DNA of 45,783 nt. Origin: Paenibacillus profundus (GTDB taxonomy: Bacteria; Bacillota; Bacilli; Paenibacillales; Paenibacillaceae). Made by a program: the position numbers and the translations under genes. The stretch is taken from assembly GCF_021369635.1 (NCBI RefSeq), contig NZ_JAJNBZ010000042.1, positions 1 through 45,783 of the forward strand, given 5' to 3'. The notes beneath the pieces were generated by a model. It ran no database searches, was not told the DNA's origin, and saw only the letters and a program-made list of their open reading frames with translations. Of the stretch, positions 16,471 to 25,570 are shown one piece after another. How positions within the stretch are numbered: the first letter of the stretch is position 1; the number at the start of each line of letters is the position of its first letter.

Positions 16471-17742
16471 TTAACTGCAGACGTACAGTTCGTATTTGGA
16501 GTAGTCGCTCTGTCTGCATTCGAGCGTCAGCTTCGTTCCATGCTCCTCATACTCGGTCAAGAGAATCGTTGCATGCTCGTTCAAGTACGAGACAAGCTGG
16601 CCTTGATCGTAAGGAATGAGCATCTCGCATTTTACATAATCTTTGAAAATCCGCTCCCGAATCGCCCCGATAAGCTCATCGATGCCCTGCTTCTGCTTGG
16701 CGGCCGTATACACAATGTTATCCTGAGATTGCGGGATATCGCCTTCCTTCAGATCGATTTTATTGTAGGCGTATATCATCGGAATGTCCTCGACGCCAAT
16801 CGCCTTCAGCGTCTCGTTCGTAATGCGGATGTGCTGCTCGTATTCCGGATTGGAGAAGTCAACGACATGGACGAGCAGCTCCGAATCCTTCACCTCTTCC
16901 AGCGTCGAACGGAATGCCTTCACGAGATGATGCGGCAGCTTGCTGACGAAGCCGACCGTATCCGTCAGCAAGAACGTCTTGTTGTCCTCCAGCTCGATAT
17001 TGCGCACGGACGTCTCCAGCGTGGCGAATAGCATATCTTTTTCAAAGACGAATTTGTCCTTCGTCTCTGTGTACAGCTCCACCAACGCATTCATGACGGT
17101 AGACTTGCCCGCATTCGTATAACCAACGAGCGACACGACCGGAACCTCGGTCTTCTTGCGCTTTTTGCGCTGCGTCTGACGGTGGGCGACGAGCACCTCC
17201 AGCTCCTTGTTCAGCGCGTTGATTTTCTCCTCGATTCTGCGGCGGTCGAGCTCCAGCTTCTTCTCGCCCGCGCCTCTGTTCTTCGTGCCGACACCGCCGC
17301 TCTGACGGCCAAGGGATTCACGCAGGCCAACCAAGCGCGGCAGCATGTATTGCAATTCCGCCACCTCGACCTGAAGCTGCGCTTCTCTCGTTCGCGCCCG
17401 ATCGCCGAAAATATCTAAAATGAGTATCGTCCGATCGATAACTTTGCAATCGAGCTCGCTTTCCAAGTTGCGAATCTGGGAAGGAGACAGCTCGTCGTTG
17501 AAGATGACCATATTAGCCTGGTGCAGCTCCATCAACGCCCTCACGTCCTGAAGCTTGCCGGTGCCGATGTAATGCGACGTATTGACCCTGCTCAGATTCT
17601 GCGTCACGACGCCTGCGACTTCCACATCACAGGCAGCAGCCAAGTTGGCAAGCTCCTCCATGGAATATTCGAAATCCGGCTGGTGATTCAAATTGACTCC
17701 GGCGAGTATCGCCTTTTGTGGTTCTACGGTAAGTTGTTCCAT
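16471..17742 (-). CDS. hflX: Ribosome-associated GTPase HflX
   Basis: 423 aa, normal length. The N-terminal HflX domain contains HYIGTGKLQDV, VIFNDELSPSQIRNLE and DRARTREAQLQVEVAELQY, with the Gly-rich RQSGGVGTKNRGAGEKKLE, then a charged coiled coil. The G domain has G1 GYTNAGKST (207-215), the DTVGF switch (TDTVGFVSKLPH) and NKID (G4). HflX binds the 50S E-site region and splits or rescues stalled 70S ribosomes, notably under heat or antibiotic stress. GGAGG precedes the ATG. There is a 1.7-kb gene-poor gap upstream. Confidence 0.96.
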   Translation of the reverse strand: MEQLTVEPQKAILAGVNLNHQPDFEYSMEELANLAAACDVEVAGVVTQNLSRVNTSHYIGTGKLQDVRALMELHQANMVIFNDELSPSQIRNLESELDCKVIDRTILILDIFGDRARTREAQLQVEVAELQYMLPRLVGLRESLGRQSGGVGTKNRGAGEKKLELDRRRIEEKINALNKELEVLVAHRQTQRKKRKKTEVPVVSLVGYTNAGKSTVMNALVELYTETKDKFVFEKDMLFATLETSVRNIELEDNKTFLLTDTVGFVSKLPHHLVKAFRSTLEEVKDSELLVHVVDFSNPEYEQHIRITNETLKAIGVEDIPMIYAYNKIDLKEGDIPQSQDNIVYTAAKQKQGIDELIGAIRERIFKDYVKCEMLIPYDQGQLVSYLNEHATILLTEYEEHGTKLTLECRQSDYSKYELYVCS

Positions 17743-17884
17743 ATGTGATTCCTCCGTTACTTTACTTGTAGATAATGTTCAATTATGCCCCTTATGCTCG
17801 CGAGCTTTTCGCGCATAAAGAGGTTGTTCAAGAAATGCCTTTTTAACCTGATTCCATCCTGAGCGTTGAATACCGAATGAACGC

Positions 17885-17910
17885 AAAAAAACACAGACGT
17901 GTCGCCTGTG
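17885..17910 (-). terminator. Terminator, minus strand, no intact gene before it
   Basis: CACAGACG (17892-17899) pairs with CGCCTGTG (17903-17910) over 8 bp with one G-U, with a 3-nt loop; T7 follows on the minus strand. It would end a transcript from the 18-kb remnant. Confidence 0.75.
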
Positions 17911-18037
17911 CTTCGAGTAAACGGAAAAAAAGAGTCGCTAATGCGCGCAGATCAATTACGAACTCGGGTGACAAAACACACTGCATCCGCTGGCGTCAGT
18001 CCCTCTGTATGAGGCACAACGAGCGGCGTAGTGGCGA

Positions 18038-18172
18038 TCACCCAATCAGTAATTTGGCTACCGTCGATAGATCCATGAGCACCGCCCCGTTGCAGTCCTT
18101 GCACTTGTAAGACAAGTCGATTAAAGACGGCAGCAGGCGGAGCGTTCGATCAAGATACTGACGGTACGCGCT
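18038..18172 (-). pseudogene. Possible gene remnant with a CxxC motif
   Basis: A 44-codon minus-strand frame between stops reads SAYRQYLDRTLRLLPSLIDL, then SYKCKDCNGAVLMDLSTVAK and LLIG, then stops. Composition and the YKCKDC pair are protein-like, but there is no start codon or ribosome binding site. Terminators flank it on both sides. I take it as the C-terminal relic of a lost gene; a chance ORF is possible. Confidence 0.3.
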
Positions 18173-18205
18173 TCATCCTTGGCAGGTACTATGTTTTAAG
18201 GGCAC

Positions 18206-18236
18206 AAAAAAAGAGGGTCAATTCGTCCTCCCTCTT
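18206..18236 (-). terminator. Terminator, minus strand
   Basis: AAGAGGG (18211-18217) pairs with CCCTCTT (18230-18236); T7 follows on the minus strand. No intact gene lies upstream of it in the window on that strand. Confidence 0.65.
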
Positions 18237-18705
18237 CTGTCATGCAGTATATAGGGTTCCCTAAAAATAGGCAGACCAATCCCGATTACTCTGCACACAG
18301 GCAGAGCCATTGAGCACTATTCAGTTAGTGTCAAAAACGTTCAATCGGATTCTTCCGAAATGGAAGAAGGCTGCCTTATCAATCATTGGGAACCCTCCGT
18401 TCTGTAAAAGTTACCATTATCTTAGCACAGCGCAATCGCCAGAGCAAGTGGCCATTTTCACTGTATCCAGCATGGTGTGCGGAGGAGTGGCCACGTGGTA
18501 CGCAATGCAATAGTCACGGGCGGGCCTAATTCCGGCGCTAAGTGGTGATGTGAAGCCAGCAGCGTGGCGGACATTGCATGGCTTATGAGTGGTGCAACCA
18601 GGCATAAGTGGTGCTAGTAGTACGTGTTAGAAAGGCTGAAAAAGGGTGGATGGCAATGAAAAAGGAGCGCCATACGCATTTTGCAGCACAGGTGGAGGTA
18701 ACTCG

Positions 18706-18900
18706 CATATTCCACTGGAAATCATACAGTGAAATGTACAGACTTTACGTCCAAACAGCACTTTGACTGTATTTCGTACAGCGGATTTCACCGATCTATA
18801 GAGATTTCCGCTAAATGAGCCCCAATCCACTGGACGAATTCCAATGAAACCTCTCTGCCAAGTTATAACCGTGCTGTTTCATTGGACAGAATCCAATGGA
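18706..18900. repeat. Degenerate nested repeats
   Basis: TTCCACTGGAA (18710-18720) is a palindrome. ACAGTGAAATGTACAG (18726) and ACTGTATTTCGTACAG (18766) are related direct units. TCCAATGAAAC (18840-18850) and GTTTCATTGGA (18876-18886) form a perfect 11-bp inverted pair, with looser pairing outside. The pattern resembles interspersed intergenic repeats of Paenibacillus, but I could not compare copies. Confidence 0.4.
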
Positions 18901-19009
18901 GTCTAGACTATCAACACAGACGAAGCGGTAGTGAGTCTATTCAGCAGATAATATTAAGTGGCTAAATACTCACCTATCGCCTACAAAAAGTCCAAGAGAG
19001 CGAGCAGCA

Positions 19010-19107
19010 CATTCAATTCCTCATAGGTACGTTACATACCAAAGAACCGCTCATACGGGCCGCATAGCTAGTTAGGCATTCAATTCCTTATAGGTACGTT
19101 ACATACC
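19010..19107. CRISPR. Relict CRISPR-like pair: two repeats, one spacer
   Basis: Two 31-bp units (19010-19040 and 19077-19107) differ at one base. Their core TTCAATTCCTCATAGGTACG is the reverse complement of the common Firmicutes CRISPR repeat type ending CCTATGAGGAATTGAAAC. The 36 bp between them is unrelated sequence of normal spacer length. No third repeat and no cas gene are visible. It may be the last trace of an array or an orphan mini-array; the outer repeat ends differ from the usual GTTT/AAAC. Confidence 0.55.
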
Positions 19108-19373
19108 CCGTAAAAAAGCTTTAGTGGCAGCGTTTCCGAAAAAAAGCAACAAAGAAAAACACTATGTATCCCAAAACTATGTAACATAATTATCCTTGAT
19201 ACTACAGGCCATGGTAGCAAAATCGGCTGTCGTCGATCTCCCGGGATTTTTGCGCTATTAGGGGTCAACGACAAGTTCATAGACGAACTCCCTCACCCTT
19301 GTTTACCTAAAATCCCCATACTATCCACATTACCTTTTTCACCACGTGCAACCATTTTGCAACCGCTTTCTTA

Positions 19374-19465
19374 TATAATCTGATTGGTGCCGCCATGCGG
19401 CGCTTCTTACAACAAAGCGGCTGTACGCCAACCATAATATGTGGACAGCCGCCAATCAAAGGAGG
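19374..19465 (+). promoter_or_regulatory. -10 box and structured leader of the lipase gene
   Basis: TATAAT (19374-19379) has no good -35. The leader then has GCCGC-CAT-GCGGC (19389-19401) and a long hairpin, GCGGCTGT (19417-19424) with ACAGCCGC (19445-19452) plus an inner CCA/TGG. TGATTG (19381) could close both with CAATCA (19453-19458), directly before AAAGGAGG, if transcription starts early enough. Confidence 0.45.
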
Positions 19466-19471
19466 ATGTCA

Positions 19472-20734
19472 ATGCATACACGATGTTTGCCTGCCATTGC
19501 AGCCGCTGTGCTGCTCCTCTGCGCGCTGCTTGCACCGCTCTCTTCAGTACAGGGAAGCGGGACGAAGCTCGTGCTGGAGCAGACGTATGCGAGCGTCAGC
19601 AATGGCTGGAGCAAGGTGGAGCGCTGGAAGGACAACAGCCCGCTGTTCGCCGCAGAAGACTATCCAACAGATGGACGGGGCGATCAGAACGGCCAGCGGC
19701 TGACGTTTTTCGGCGGAGTGAAGCAGCCGCATTCCAGCCGCTTCTTGCTCTACTATGCTCCACAGTTCGATACGAATCCGGTGCAGACGCCAGTTCTTCT
19801 CGTTCATGGCGCCAACGACAACGCCGATCGGGCCTGGGCCAATCCGAACGAGGCCGGTTCCAACGCCTGCGGCGCCGCTGCTTGTCCGAGCACCGGGCTG
19901 ATGCAATTTTTGGTTAGCAAAGGCTACAAAGTATTTGCGATCAATTTCGGACATAAGCACGGGGATAACTACTATGCCGCCGAACTGATCCATGATGCGA
20001 TCAACGTCATCAAGGACGTTACGAGCGCAAGCAAGGTCGACGTCATCGGCTGGAGCAAAGGCGCGTTCGCCTCCCGAATGTACGCCTCCTCGGTCACCAA
20101 AGCTGGCGGCACCCCTTATGCCGGTGACATTCGCAAGTTGATCCTGATCGGCAATCCGAACAAAGGCATGGATTTCATTTTCCGCCACGGATGGACCTTC
20201 AATTTCGGCATTATTCCGGCATGCGGCGGGAATACGAATGCCCCTTCCCCGCATACGCAGATGATGTGTTATGGCTTGTGGCGGCATCACCCCGAGCTAT
20301 CCGTCTACGCCACGGCGCAAGGCGACTTTTTCCCGGGACAGCGGCAAATGTTGGCCAAATGGGCGGATGTCTACCCGCTACCTCTCGATGAGCAGGATTG
20401 GTATACGACCTACTATGGCGGTCAAGGATTTTTCACGAGTGGAGACGGCATCGATGCGGCTATACGTCAAGGTTCGCTGGTCAATACGATCTTGGCGGCG
20501 GGCATTCCGGCGACAATCGAGACGTATTTGCTGTCGGGCAATCAGAACGACATCTCCATCATTCATAGTGAGCACACGGGCCCAAGCGATGGCGTCGTCT
20601 TCCTCCAAAGTGCAGCCTCTGTTCAAGGCATCGGCAATGTGGCCGGCAATGCAACGGTACGGCACAATCATTTGGAGCTCGGCTGGGCAATGTCTTCAGC
20701 TAATCTGATCGAGCAATGGCTCAAGCCACATTGA
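19472..20734 (+). CDS. Secreted lipase/esterase-like alpha/beta hydrolase
   Basis: 420 aa. Signal peptide with core LPAIAAAVLLLCALLAPLSS. Alpha/beta-hydrolase landmarks: LLVHGAND (oxyanion strand), VDVIGWSKGAF with nucleophile Ser195 in GWSKG, a probable acid in TGPSDGVVF and a probable His in VRHNHLELGW. Cys pairs (SNACGAAACPS) may form a disulfide. The family hydrolyses esters outside the cell, often lipids or polyesters; the substrate cannot be read from sequence. The ATG at 19472 has AAAGGAGG; the longer frame from 19439 would run through the leader hairpin and is rejected. It is GC-richer than the flanking intergenic DNA. Confidence 0.88.
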   Translation: MHTRCLPAIAAAVLLLCALLAPLSSVQGSGTKLVLEQTYASVSNGWSKVERWKDNSPLFAAEDYPTDGRGDQNGQRLTFFGGVKQPHSSRFLLYYAPQFDTNPVQTPVLLVHGANDNADRAWANPNEAGSNACGAAACPSTGLMQFLVSKGYKVFAINFGHKHGDNYYAAELIHDAINVIKDVTSASKVDVIGWSKGAFASRMYASSVTKAGGTPYAGDIRKLILIGNPNKGMDFIFRHGWTFNFGIIPACGGNTNAPSPHTQMMCYGLWRHHPELSVYATAQGDFFPGQRQMLAKWADVYPLPLDEQDWYTTYYGGQGFFTSGDGIDAAIRQGSLVNTILAAGIPATIETYLLSGNQNDISIIHSEHTGPSDGVVFLQSAASVQGIGNVAGNATVRHNHLELGWAMSSANLIEQWLKPH

Positions 20735-20859
20735 CCCTCAATCATGACCGCTCAATCTTCTGGCATGAACATCTGCTCTGCCCCCTGATAGTTTCCTACT
20801 AAAGTTTGAGAAATTTATTTTTCAGCGACAGAAGTATGTGTTAAATATTTGTATATTTA

Positions 20860-20889
20860 TTGAATATATTTCCACAATGGCTGTATAAT
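20860..20889 (+). promoter_or_regulatory. Sigma-A promoter for the 20926 gene
   Basis: TTGAAT (20860-20865), 18 nt, TATAAT (20884-20889), followed by AAGGAGG before the ATG codons at 20926/20929. The spacing fits vegetative sigma-A. Confidence 0.7.
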
Positions 20890-20925
20890 GGCCGTGTAAG
20901 CATATTTTAATGTCTAAGGAGGAAT

Positions 20926-21639
20926 ATGATGAAAAAGTTTGTGTTTGCCCTTATTCTGCTCGTGCTGGTGTTGCCTGCCCCTATCAGCGCCCTCGGCCAA
21001 GACGACATCATGGACCGCATTCTGGAATTGTATCCGAATGTCACGAAAGAACAGCTTGCATCCGATATTGAATACGCTTCCAGCGTCACGAAGCAATCAA
21101 GCGATGCCATCGCCCGCCAAATGTACGAAGAATTAAGCTTGAAAGTTCCCGAGCCGCAAGAGGGCATCTACTCTGCTGACAAAGGTTCAGGCGTGTATCC
21201 GCTCGCCTCAAGCAGCAAAGGCGACGTCTTCTTCGAAACCGCCTCAACAGCCGGCATTCCCCATGGCCACGTCGGCATCTATTACACCCCAGACTATATC
21301 GTGGAATCCGTGCCCAGCACCGGTGTTCGCAAAGTGAAGCTGATCGACAAGCGCGTCGATAAAGGCTCCAAAATCATTACGCTCAAGAAAGAGCACGCCA
21401 GCACGACTGCCAGAGCGCAAGCTGCCGATTGGGCGAACGGCCGTTTGGGTGAAGACTATTCGTATAATTTCGCCACGAACCGGTTGACTTCGTGCACAGG
21501 AGACAAGAACTGCTCCAAGCTGGTCTGGTGCGCCTTCAAAGAAAAAGCCAATATCGACATCGATCTGGACGGCGGGCTTGGCGTCTATCCAGTGGATATT
21601 CGGGATTCTTCTTTGTTCGTCACCTTGAAAAGTTATTAA
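20926..21639 (+). CDS. Secreted YiiX/NlpC-P60-like cysteine peptidase or amidase
   Basis: 237 aa. Signal peptide (FVFALILLVLVLPAPISALG). After a helical segment, GDVFFETASTAGIPHGHVGI carries the His (H115), and NCSKLVWCAF the Cys (C196), with RLGEDYSYNF between. His before Cys is the permuted NlpC/P60 (YiiX/YebB-like) arrangement, proteins that cut amide bonds in peptidoglycan or act on lipids. ATG at 20926 or 20929; both suit the ribosome binding site. It lies 15 bp before the lipoprotein gene, likely co-transcribed. A non-catalytic role cannot be excluded. Confidence 0.82.
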   Translation: MMKKFVFALILLVLVLPAPISALGQDDIMDRILELYPNVTKEQLASDIEYASSVTKQSSDAIARQMYEELSLKVPEPQEGIYSADKGSGVYPLASSSKGDVFFETASTAGIPHGHVGIYYTPDYIVESVPSTGVRKVKLIDKRVDKGSKIITLKKEHASTTARAQAADWANGRLGEDYSYNFATNRLTSCTGDKNCSKLVWCAFKEKANIDIDLDGGLGVYPVDIRDSSLFVTLKSY

Positions 21640-21654
21640 TTCTTCCGCTTCGAG

Positions 21655-22860
21655 ATGAAATCCATTATGGGAAAACCGTCGCTGCGAGCCGTCACACGAT
21701 TGTGTCTTTTCATCCTCTTAACGCTCGCCATCACCTGCTTCCTGCTCTCATGCAGCACCAATTCTTCCACCAACCTAGATCAATCCGACCTCCAGCTCGA
21801 TGAAGCCATGGCCCTTGTCTACTACTCGACTTCCTTAACCAAGGAGTATTACAGCAAGGGAACATCATATTTGCTGTATATCGGCAAGAAAGGAGATATC
21901 CGGACCATCGCTGGAGAAGGCCTGGAATGGAACGCTCCCGTCAAGCTTCCCGGTGCCGACAGCCTCGTCGTTCAACGGAAGAACGAGGTACATGTTCAGA
22001 ACAATGATCTGAAGGCACAGTCATATGCCTCCCCCTGCTCCGTCAGTGCGGGATACCGGCAGATGTCGGGCTATCTTACCGGCAGCAATCAGTATTATTC
22101 CCTATTCAATAAGGGCGTTGGTCCAGATTCCGCATACGTCTCCACCTTCCGCTGGGGGGATGCGGGCCATCATTATTGCGAGGAAATCGGAGAATTCGTC
22201 GAAGCCCAAGGCAGCGACGAACATGCCGTATATGCCTTGACCTCCAACCACGATACTCTCCAAGGCCTGCATCTGGTCGTACTGAAGCCAGAGAACGGGC
22301 GGCTGATTCAATCCAAGTATCCCGTGCGGGACATGTACACCGGCTCGCTGAATGTGCAGAGCGACATGATCTCTTACCAAGATAAGCTGTTCGTCGTCTA
22401 CTGCACCCGTGCCGATGACGACCGCATCGAGCTTCAAGTCATGGAAATCGACAAGCGCACCCGCGACACCCAAACGTATCCGCTTCATATGTACGGCAAA
22501 GAGCCGGATAATGCTTTCTTCTCGCTCAGCGCGAACAGTATCGGCCTCCTGCAGGATACGTTGTATTATGTGGACGGGTACGGGACGATTTTCCCCTTCT
22601 CGCTTGAAACCAACACCGTGGGAACTGCCTATTCCCTATCCCGCTTCGAGCGGAAAGCCTACTTGAACGATGAGATGGGCTATGTGCGGGGACCGTATTT
22701 CTATCTGTACCGTTTCGACGAAGACAAGCGTACGCACAAAGTAGAAAAATATCAGCTAGCGGACGGTACGCTGGTCTCGGAGTTACTCATTCCTAACTTG
22801 AGAGACGTCATCTCGCCTGAAGTTTACCTGTATGATTTTCAAATGCTGGGTGATCTGTAA
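21655..22860 (+). CDS. Lipoprotein of unknown function, possible beta-propeller
   Basis: 401 aa. The lipobox is LLSC with lipidated Cys33, so it is likely anchored outside the membrane. The rest is beta-rich with repeated blade-like segments (LLYIGKKGDIRTIAGEG, SLVVQRKNEVHVQNND, LYYVDGYGTIFPFSLETN), suggesting a propeller such as DUF5050-type proteins. No catalytic motif. The ATG at 21655 lacks a clear ribosome binding site (GCTTCGAGATG), so coupling to the gene 15 bp upstream is likely. A terminator follows directly. Confidence 0.75.
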   Translation: MKSIMGKPSLRAVTRLCLFILLTLAITCFLLSCSTNSSTNLDQSDLQLDEAMALVYYSTSLTKEYYSKGTSYLLYIGKKGDIRTIAGEGLEWNAPVKLPGADSLVVQRKNEVHVQNNDLKAQSYASPCSVSAGYRQMSGYLTGSNQYYSLFNKGVGPDSAYVSTFRWGDAGHHYCEEIGEFVEAQGSDEHAVYALTSNHDTLQGLHLVVLKPENGRLIQSKYPVRDMYTGSLNVQSDMISYQDKLFVVYCTRADDDRIELQVMEIDKRTRDTQTYPLHMYGKEPDNAFFSLSANSIGLLQDTLYYVDGYGTIFPFSLETNTVGTAYSLSRFERKAYLNDEMGYVRGPYFYLYRFDEDKRTHKVEKYQLADGTLVSELLIPNLRDVISPEVYLYDFQMLGDL

Positions 22861-22864
22861 GTGG

Positions 22865-22906
22865 AAAAGCTGCCTCGGGGTCATAGACCTTGGGGCAGCT
22901 TTTTTG
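22865..22906 (+). terminator. Terminator after the lipoprotein gene
   Basis: AAAAGCTGCC (22865-22874) pairs with GGCAGCTTTT (22894-22903), and T-rich sequence follows. It starts 5 bp after the stop. Confidence 0.88.
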
Positions 22907-23117
22907 TGGAGCCACAGCTTCATTATATTGGTCTAATTTACCAATAGATCAACAGACACTAATTTATGTTTAATAGACATACGCCCCCGTAATTGTGCCA
23001 TTCGTCAGCCCTTCACCTGCAATACCCAACCGAGAAAATAAAGGAGGAGATCACCCGTAACATATCGCTAATGGGTACACCAAAGATGCATACTAATCAC
23101 AGCAGGAGTTGACAAAC

Positions 23118-25178
23118 ATGCCAACACGAAAAGGATGGAACATTCGCTTTGCCAACATGTCGCTGCAAATCAAACTGCCGCTGCTCATCAGCGCTTTAGC
23201 CGTAGTTATGTTAGTTGGAACCAGCTCTCTATTATTTTGGTTCAGTTCCGATTTGCTCTTGAAGGAAAGCAAGAACAGCATGCAGCTCAATGCCGATCGC
23301 ATTGGAGAAGGATTATGGTCAGCAGTGCGGCTCGAAGAGCAATCGATTTATCTGGGCTCGATTCATCGCACGTTTGTCGATTTGCTGCAGCTGCGTGCGA
23401 AGAATGAGTTGCCTGAGGCTGATTTTTTCTCGAATAACAATCCTCTCTTTGTAAAAGCCAATGAACTGTTGGCAAAAAGCAGCCAGGGCAGCCATGGAGT
23501 CGAAGCGTTTCAAATTATCGATGCCAACGGCCTCGTCATTGCAAGCTCGATTCAAGACGCCATTCAGCAAAGCCGTACAGACCGCGAATATTTCAAAGCG
23601 GCCATGGGCGGGAAAGCATTCATAAGCGATGCGATTATTTCCAAGAGCACGGGCAATCAGGTCGTTGTATTCGCTCAACCCATTCAAGCGGAGGATGACG
23701 GTGTGATGGGCGTCTATATTGCAACCGTAAACACCTCATTTTTTGTAAACCAGTTGCAAGATGCAGGCAGAGCTGACCAAGGAAAGATCTTTATTATGAG
23801 CCGGAACGGAACGGTCATTTACCATTCTGCAGATAAGAAAATAGTGGGGCAAAAAGCAGAAGCTGCCAAATTTGCCGGAGTGCTGGGCAGCGCCCCGACA
23901 GGGGACATATTGCGCGGCGACATCGACGATCCAGACAACTATATTCGTTACACGAAGATTCCCGGTGCCGATTGGGTTGTAGTCGTGCATGACAGCTACG
24001 AAAATATCAAGCGTCCGCTCAATCAATTGCTGCTGAGCATTAGCATCATTACCGTGGTGGCATTGCTGCTTTCCTTGGGAGCAGGTCTGTTGATCTCCCG
24101 CTCGATTACCAATCCGATTATAAGATTGACGGGGCTGTTCAAGAGATTGGCTGCAGGTGACCTGACGGTTGTGGCCGCTGGAAAATATGAGAGTGAATTC
24201 AAAGACCTGGCGGACAGCTTTACGTTGATGGTCGATCAGAACAAACGCCTTATTGCCAACATGAACAACTCGATACGGCATTTGAATACCAGCACGAACG
24301 AACTGGATTCCGCTTCCAAGCAAACCACGCAATCCATTCACGAGACGTCCCTCACAACGATGGAAATTGCAAAAGCGATGGAATCGCAAGCCCAAGATAC
24401 GGAGCATATCGTCAACAAGTTCAACGGGCTTGGCGAGAAGATCGTCTACATAAACGGGACGGCCATGTCTGTGAAGGAAAGATCCGAGCAGATTATCGAA
24501 GTGTTTCATACCGGGAATCAAGTGGTGGAGAACCTTATCCAGATCAACGACAAAAATGAAGTAGAGGTAGGCAAAATCGCTGCCATGACGCAGAAGCTCG
24601 AAGCAAGCTCCAAACAGATCGGCATGATTACGGAAGCCATCGCGAAGATTGCGAGCCAAACGAATTTGCTGGCGTTGAACGCTTCGATCGAAGCCGCGCG
24701 CGCCGGAGAGCACGGCAAAGGGTTCGCCGTGGTCGCTGCAGAAATTCGCAAGCTGGCGGAACTGAGCGCTAAGCAATCCAACGACATTAATGCCATCATC
24801 GAGCAGAACTTGCATCTGGTCGATGAAACCAACCATAGTGTGCAGGAGCTGCAAGAAGTATCTGCCAAGCAGGACGATTACGTCGGCCAGACGCAGCAAT
24901 CCTTCCAAGTTATTTTGGAGAACGTCATGGATATATCGGAGCAAATCAATGGCATGGCGCAAGAAATGGCCGATATGGAGCAGGATAAGGACGATGTCAT
25001 GGAGTTGGCCCAGAACTTATCGGCTTCGGGCGAAGAAGTGTCGGCTTCCGTGCAGGAAGTGACAGCGACCATTCAGGTGCAATCGGCCATGGTTCAGCAG
25101 CTTTCTGACATGATCGAGAAAATTGACAATCTGACCAAAGAGCTGAGAGAAGCAGCTTCGAAATTCAAAACCGAATGA
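23118..25178 (+). CDS. Methyl-accepting chemotaxis protein (Cache-HAMP-MA)
   Basis: 686 aa. Membrane segment 1 ([20 protein letters not shown], ~20-42), an extracellular double-Cache sensor (~45-290, with [16 protein letters not shown] and [20 protein letters not shown]), membrane segment 2 (~303-326), HAMP ([20 protein letters not shown]) and a long cytoplasmic coiled coil. The hairpin tip is [30 protein letters not shown], which binds CheA/CheW. It is a transmembrane chemoreceptor for a small ligand. ATG 23118 has AGGAG at the right distance; an upstream TTG (23109) sits on the ribosome binding site itself. There is a 200-bp non-coding leader. No other chemotaxis genes are near. Confidence 0.95.
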   Translation: MPTRKGWNIRFANMSLQIKLPLLISALAVVMLVGTSSLLFWFSSDLLLKESKNSMQLNADRIGEGLWSAVRLEEQSIYLGSIHRTFVDLLQLRAKNELPEADFFSNNNPLFVKANELLAKSSQGSHGVEAFQIIDANGLVIASSIQDAIQQSRTDREYFKAAMGGKAFISDAIISKSTGNQVVVFAQPIQAEDDGVMGVYIATVNTSFFVNQLQDAGRADQGKIFIMSRNGTVIYHSADKKIVGQKAEAAKFAGVLGSAPTGDILRGDIDDPDNYIRYTKIPGADWVVVVHDSYENIKRPLNQLLLSISIITVVALLLSLGAGLLISRSITNPIIRLTGLFKRLAAGDLTVVAAGKYESEFKDLADSFTLMVDQNKRLIANMNNSIRHLNTSTNELDSASKQTTQSIHETSLTTMEIAKAMESQAQDTEHIVNKFNGLGEKIVYINGTAMSVKERSEQIIEVFHTGNQVVENLIQINDKNEVEVGKIAAMTQKLEASSKQIGMITEAIAKIASQTNLLALNASIEAARAGEHGKGFAVVAAEIRKLAELSAKQSNDINAIIEQNLHLVDETNHSVQELQEVSAKQDDYVGQTQQSFQVILENVMDISEQINGMAQEMADMEQDKDDVMELAQNLSASGEEVSASVQEVTATIQVQSAMVQQLSDMIEKIDNLTKELREAASKFKTE

Positions 25179-25477
25179 TAACGGGATACTCCTTGATAGG
25201 ATTCGTGAATTATAGAGCATCCGCTATACCAAGGTATAATTTTTAGTTTCCAATCACTCTCCCCTTCGGTCAGTAACCACGATGCCAGCATTGCCCAGAT
25301 TCGCTCTATGGTATGGTCAAACGGTTGATGAAATAGCGGAGGGGAGCGTCTTCAACTGCACAAATGCAGTTCGTATGTTCCATTCGACCCTTGTCCAAGT
25401 CGAAAAGCACAGTTTCGAATTAGTTGCACGTTCTTAAGGTCGACTAAATTGATTAAACAAAGCTCTTGACAGACCAC
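25179..25477. other. Non-coding gap after the chemoreceptor
   Basis: No gene seen. AACTGCA-CAAA-TGCAGTT (near 25355) is a perfect small hairpin without a T-run. The surrounding text (AATAGCGGAGGGGAGCG...) resembles dispersed intergenic repeats of Paenibacillus; this is from memory only. Confidence 0.4.
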
Positions 25478-25516
25478 CAAAAAAGACCACATTGGCGGCT
25501 TACGCCTCTGTGGTCT
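25478..25516 (-). terminator. Terminator of the small secreted protein gene
   Basis: AGACCACA (25484-25491) pairs with TGTGGTCT (25509-25516); T6 follows on the minus strand. Confidence 0.85.
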
Positions 25517-25570
25517 CTTCGTCTTCTTTTCATTGAAATAACTTAACTAAAGCCTAGATTTCTACCTAGA

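Larger units (their letters stand above)
17743..19371. other. Gene-poor 1.7-kb stretch
   Basis: No intact gene is visible. It holds two minus-strand terminators, a short ORF remnant, degenerate inverted and direct repeats (18.7-18.9 kb) and two CRISPR-like repeats. Short ORFs here, such as one at 18310-18513, lack ribosome binding sites and protein-like composition. It looks like an old integration or deletion site. Confidence 0.6.

Noticed and set aside
18310..18513. 67-aa plus-strand ORF in the gene-poor stretch
   Set aside because: No ribosome binding site, no recognisable motif, overlapping ORFs on the other strand are equally long.
19544..20290. 248-codon minus-strand ORF
   Set aside because: Antisense shadow of the secreted hydrolase.
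23736..24962. 408-codon minus-strand ORF
   Set aside because: Antisense shadow of the chemoreceptor gene; composition is not protein-like.
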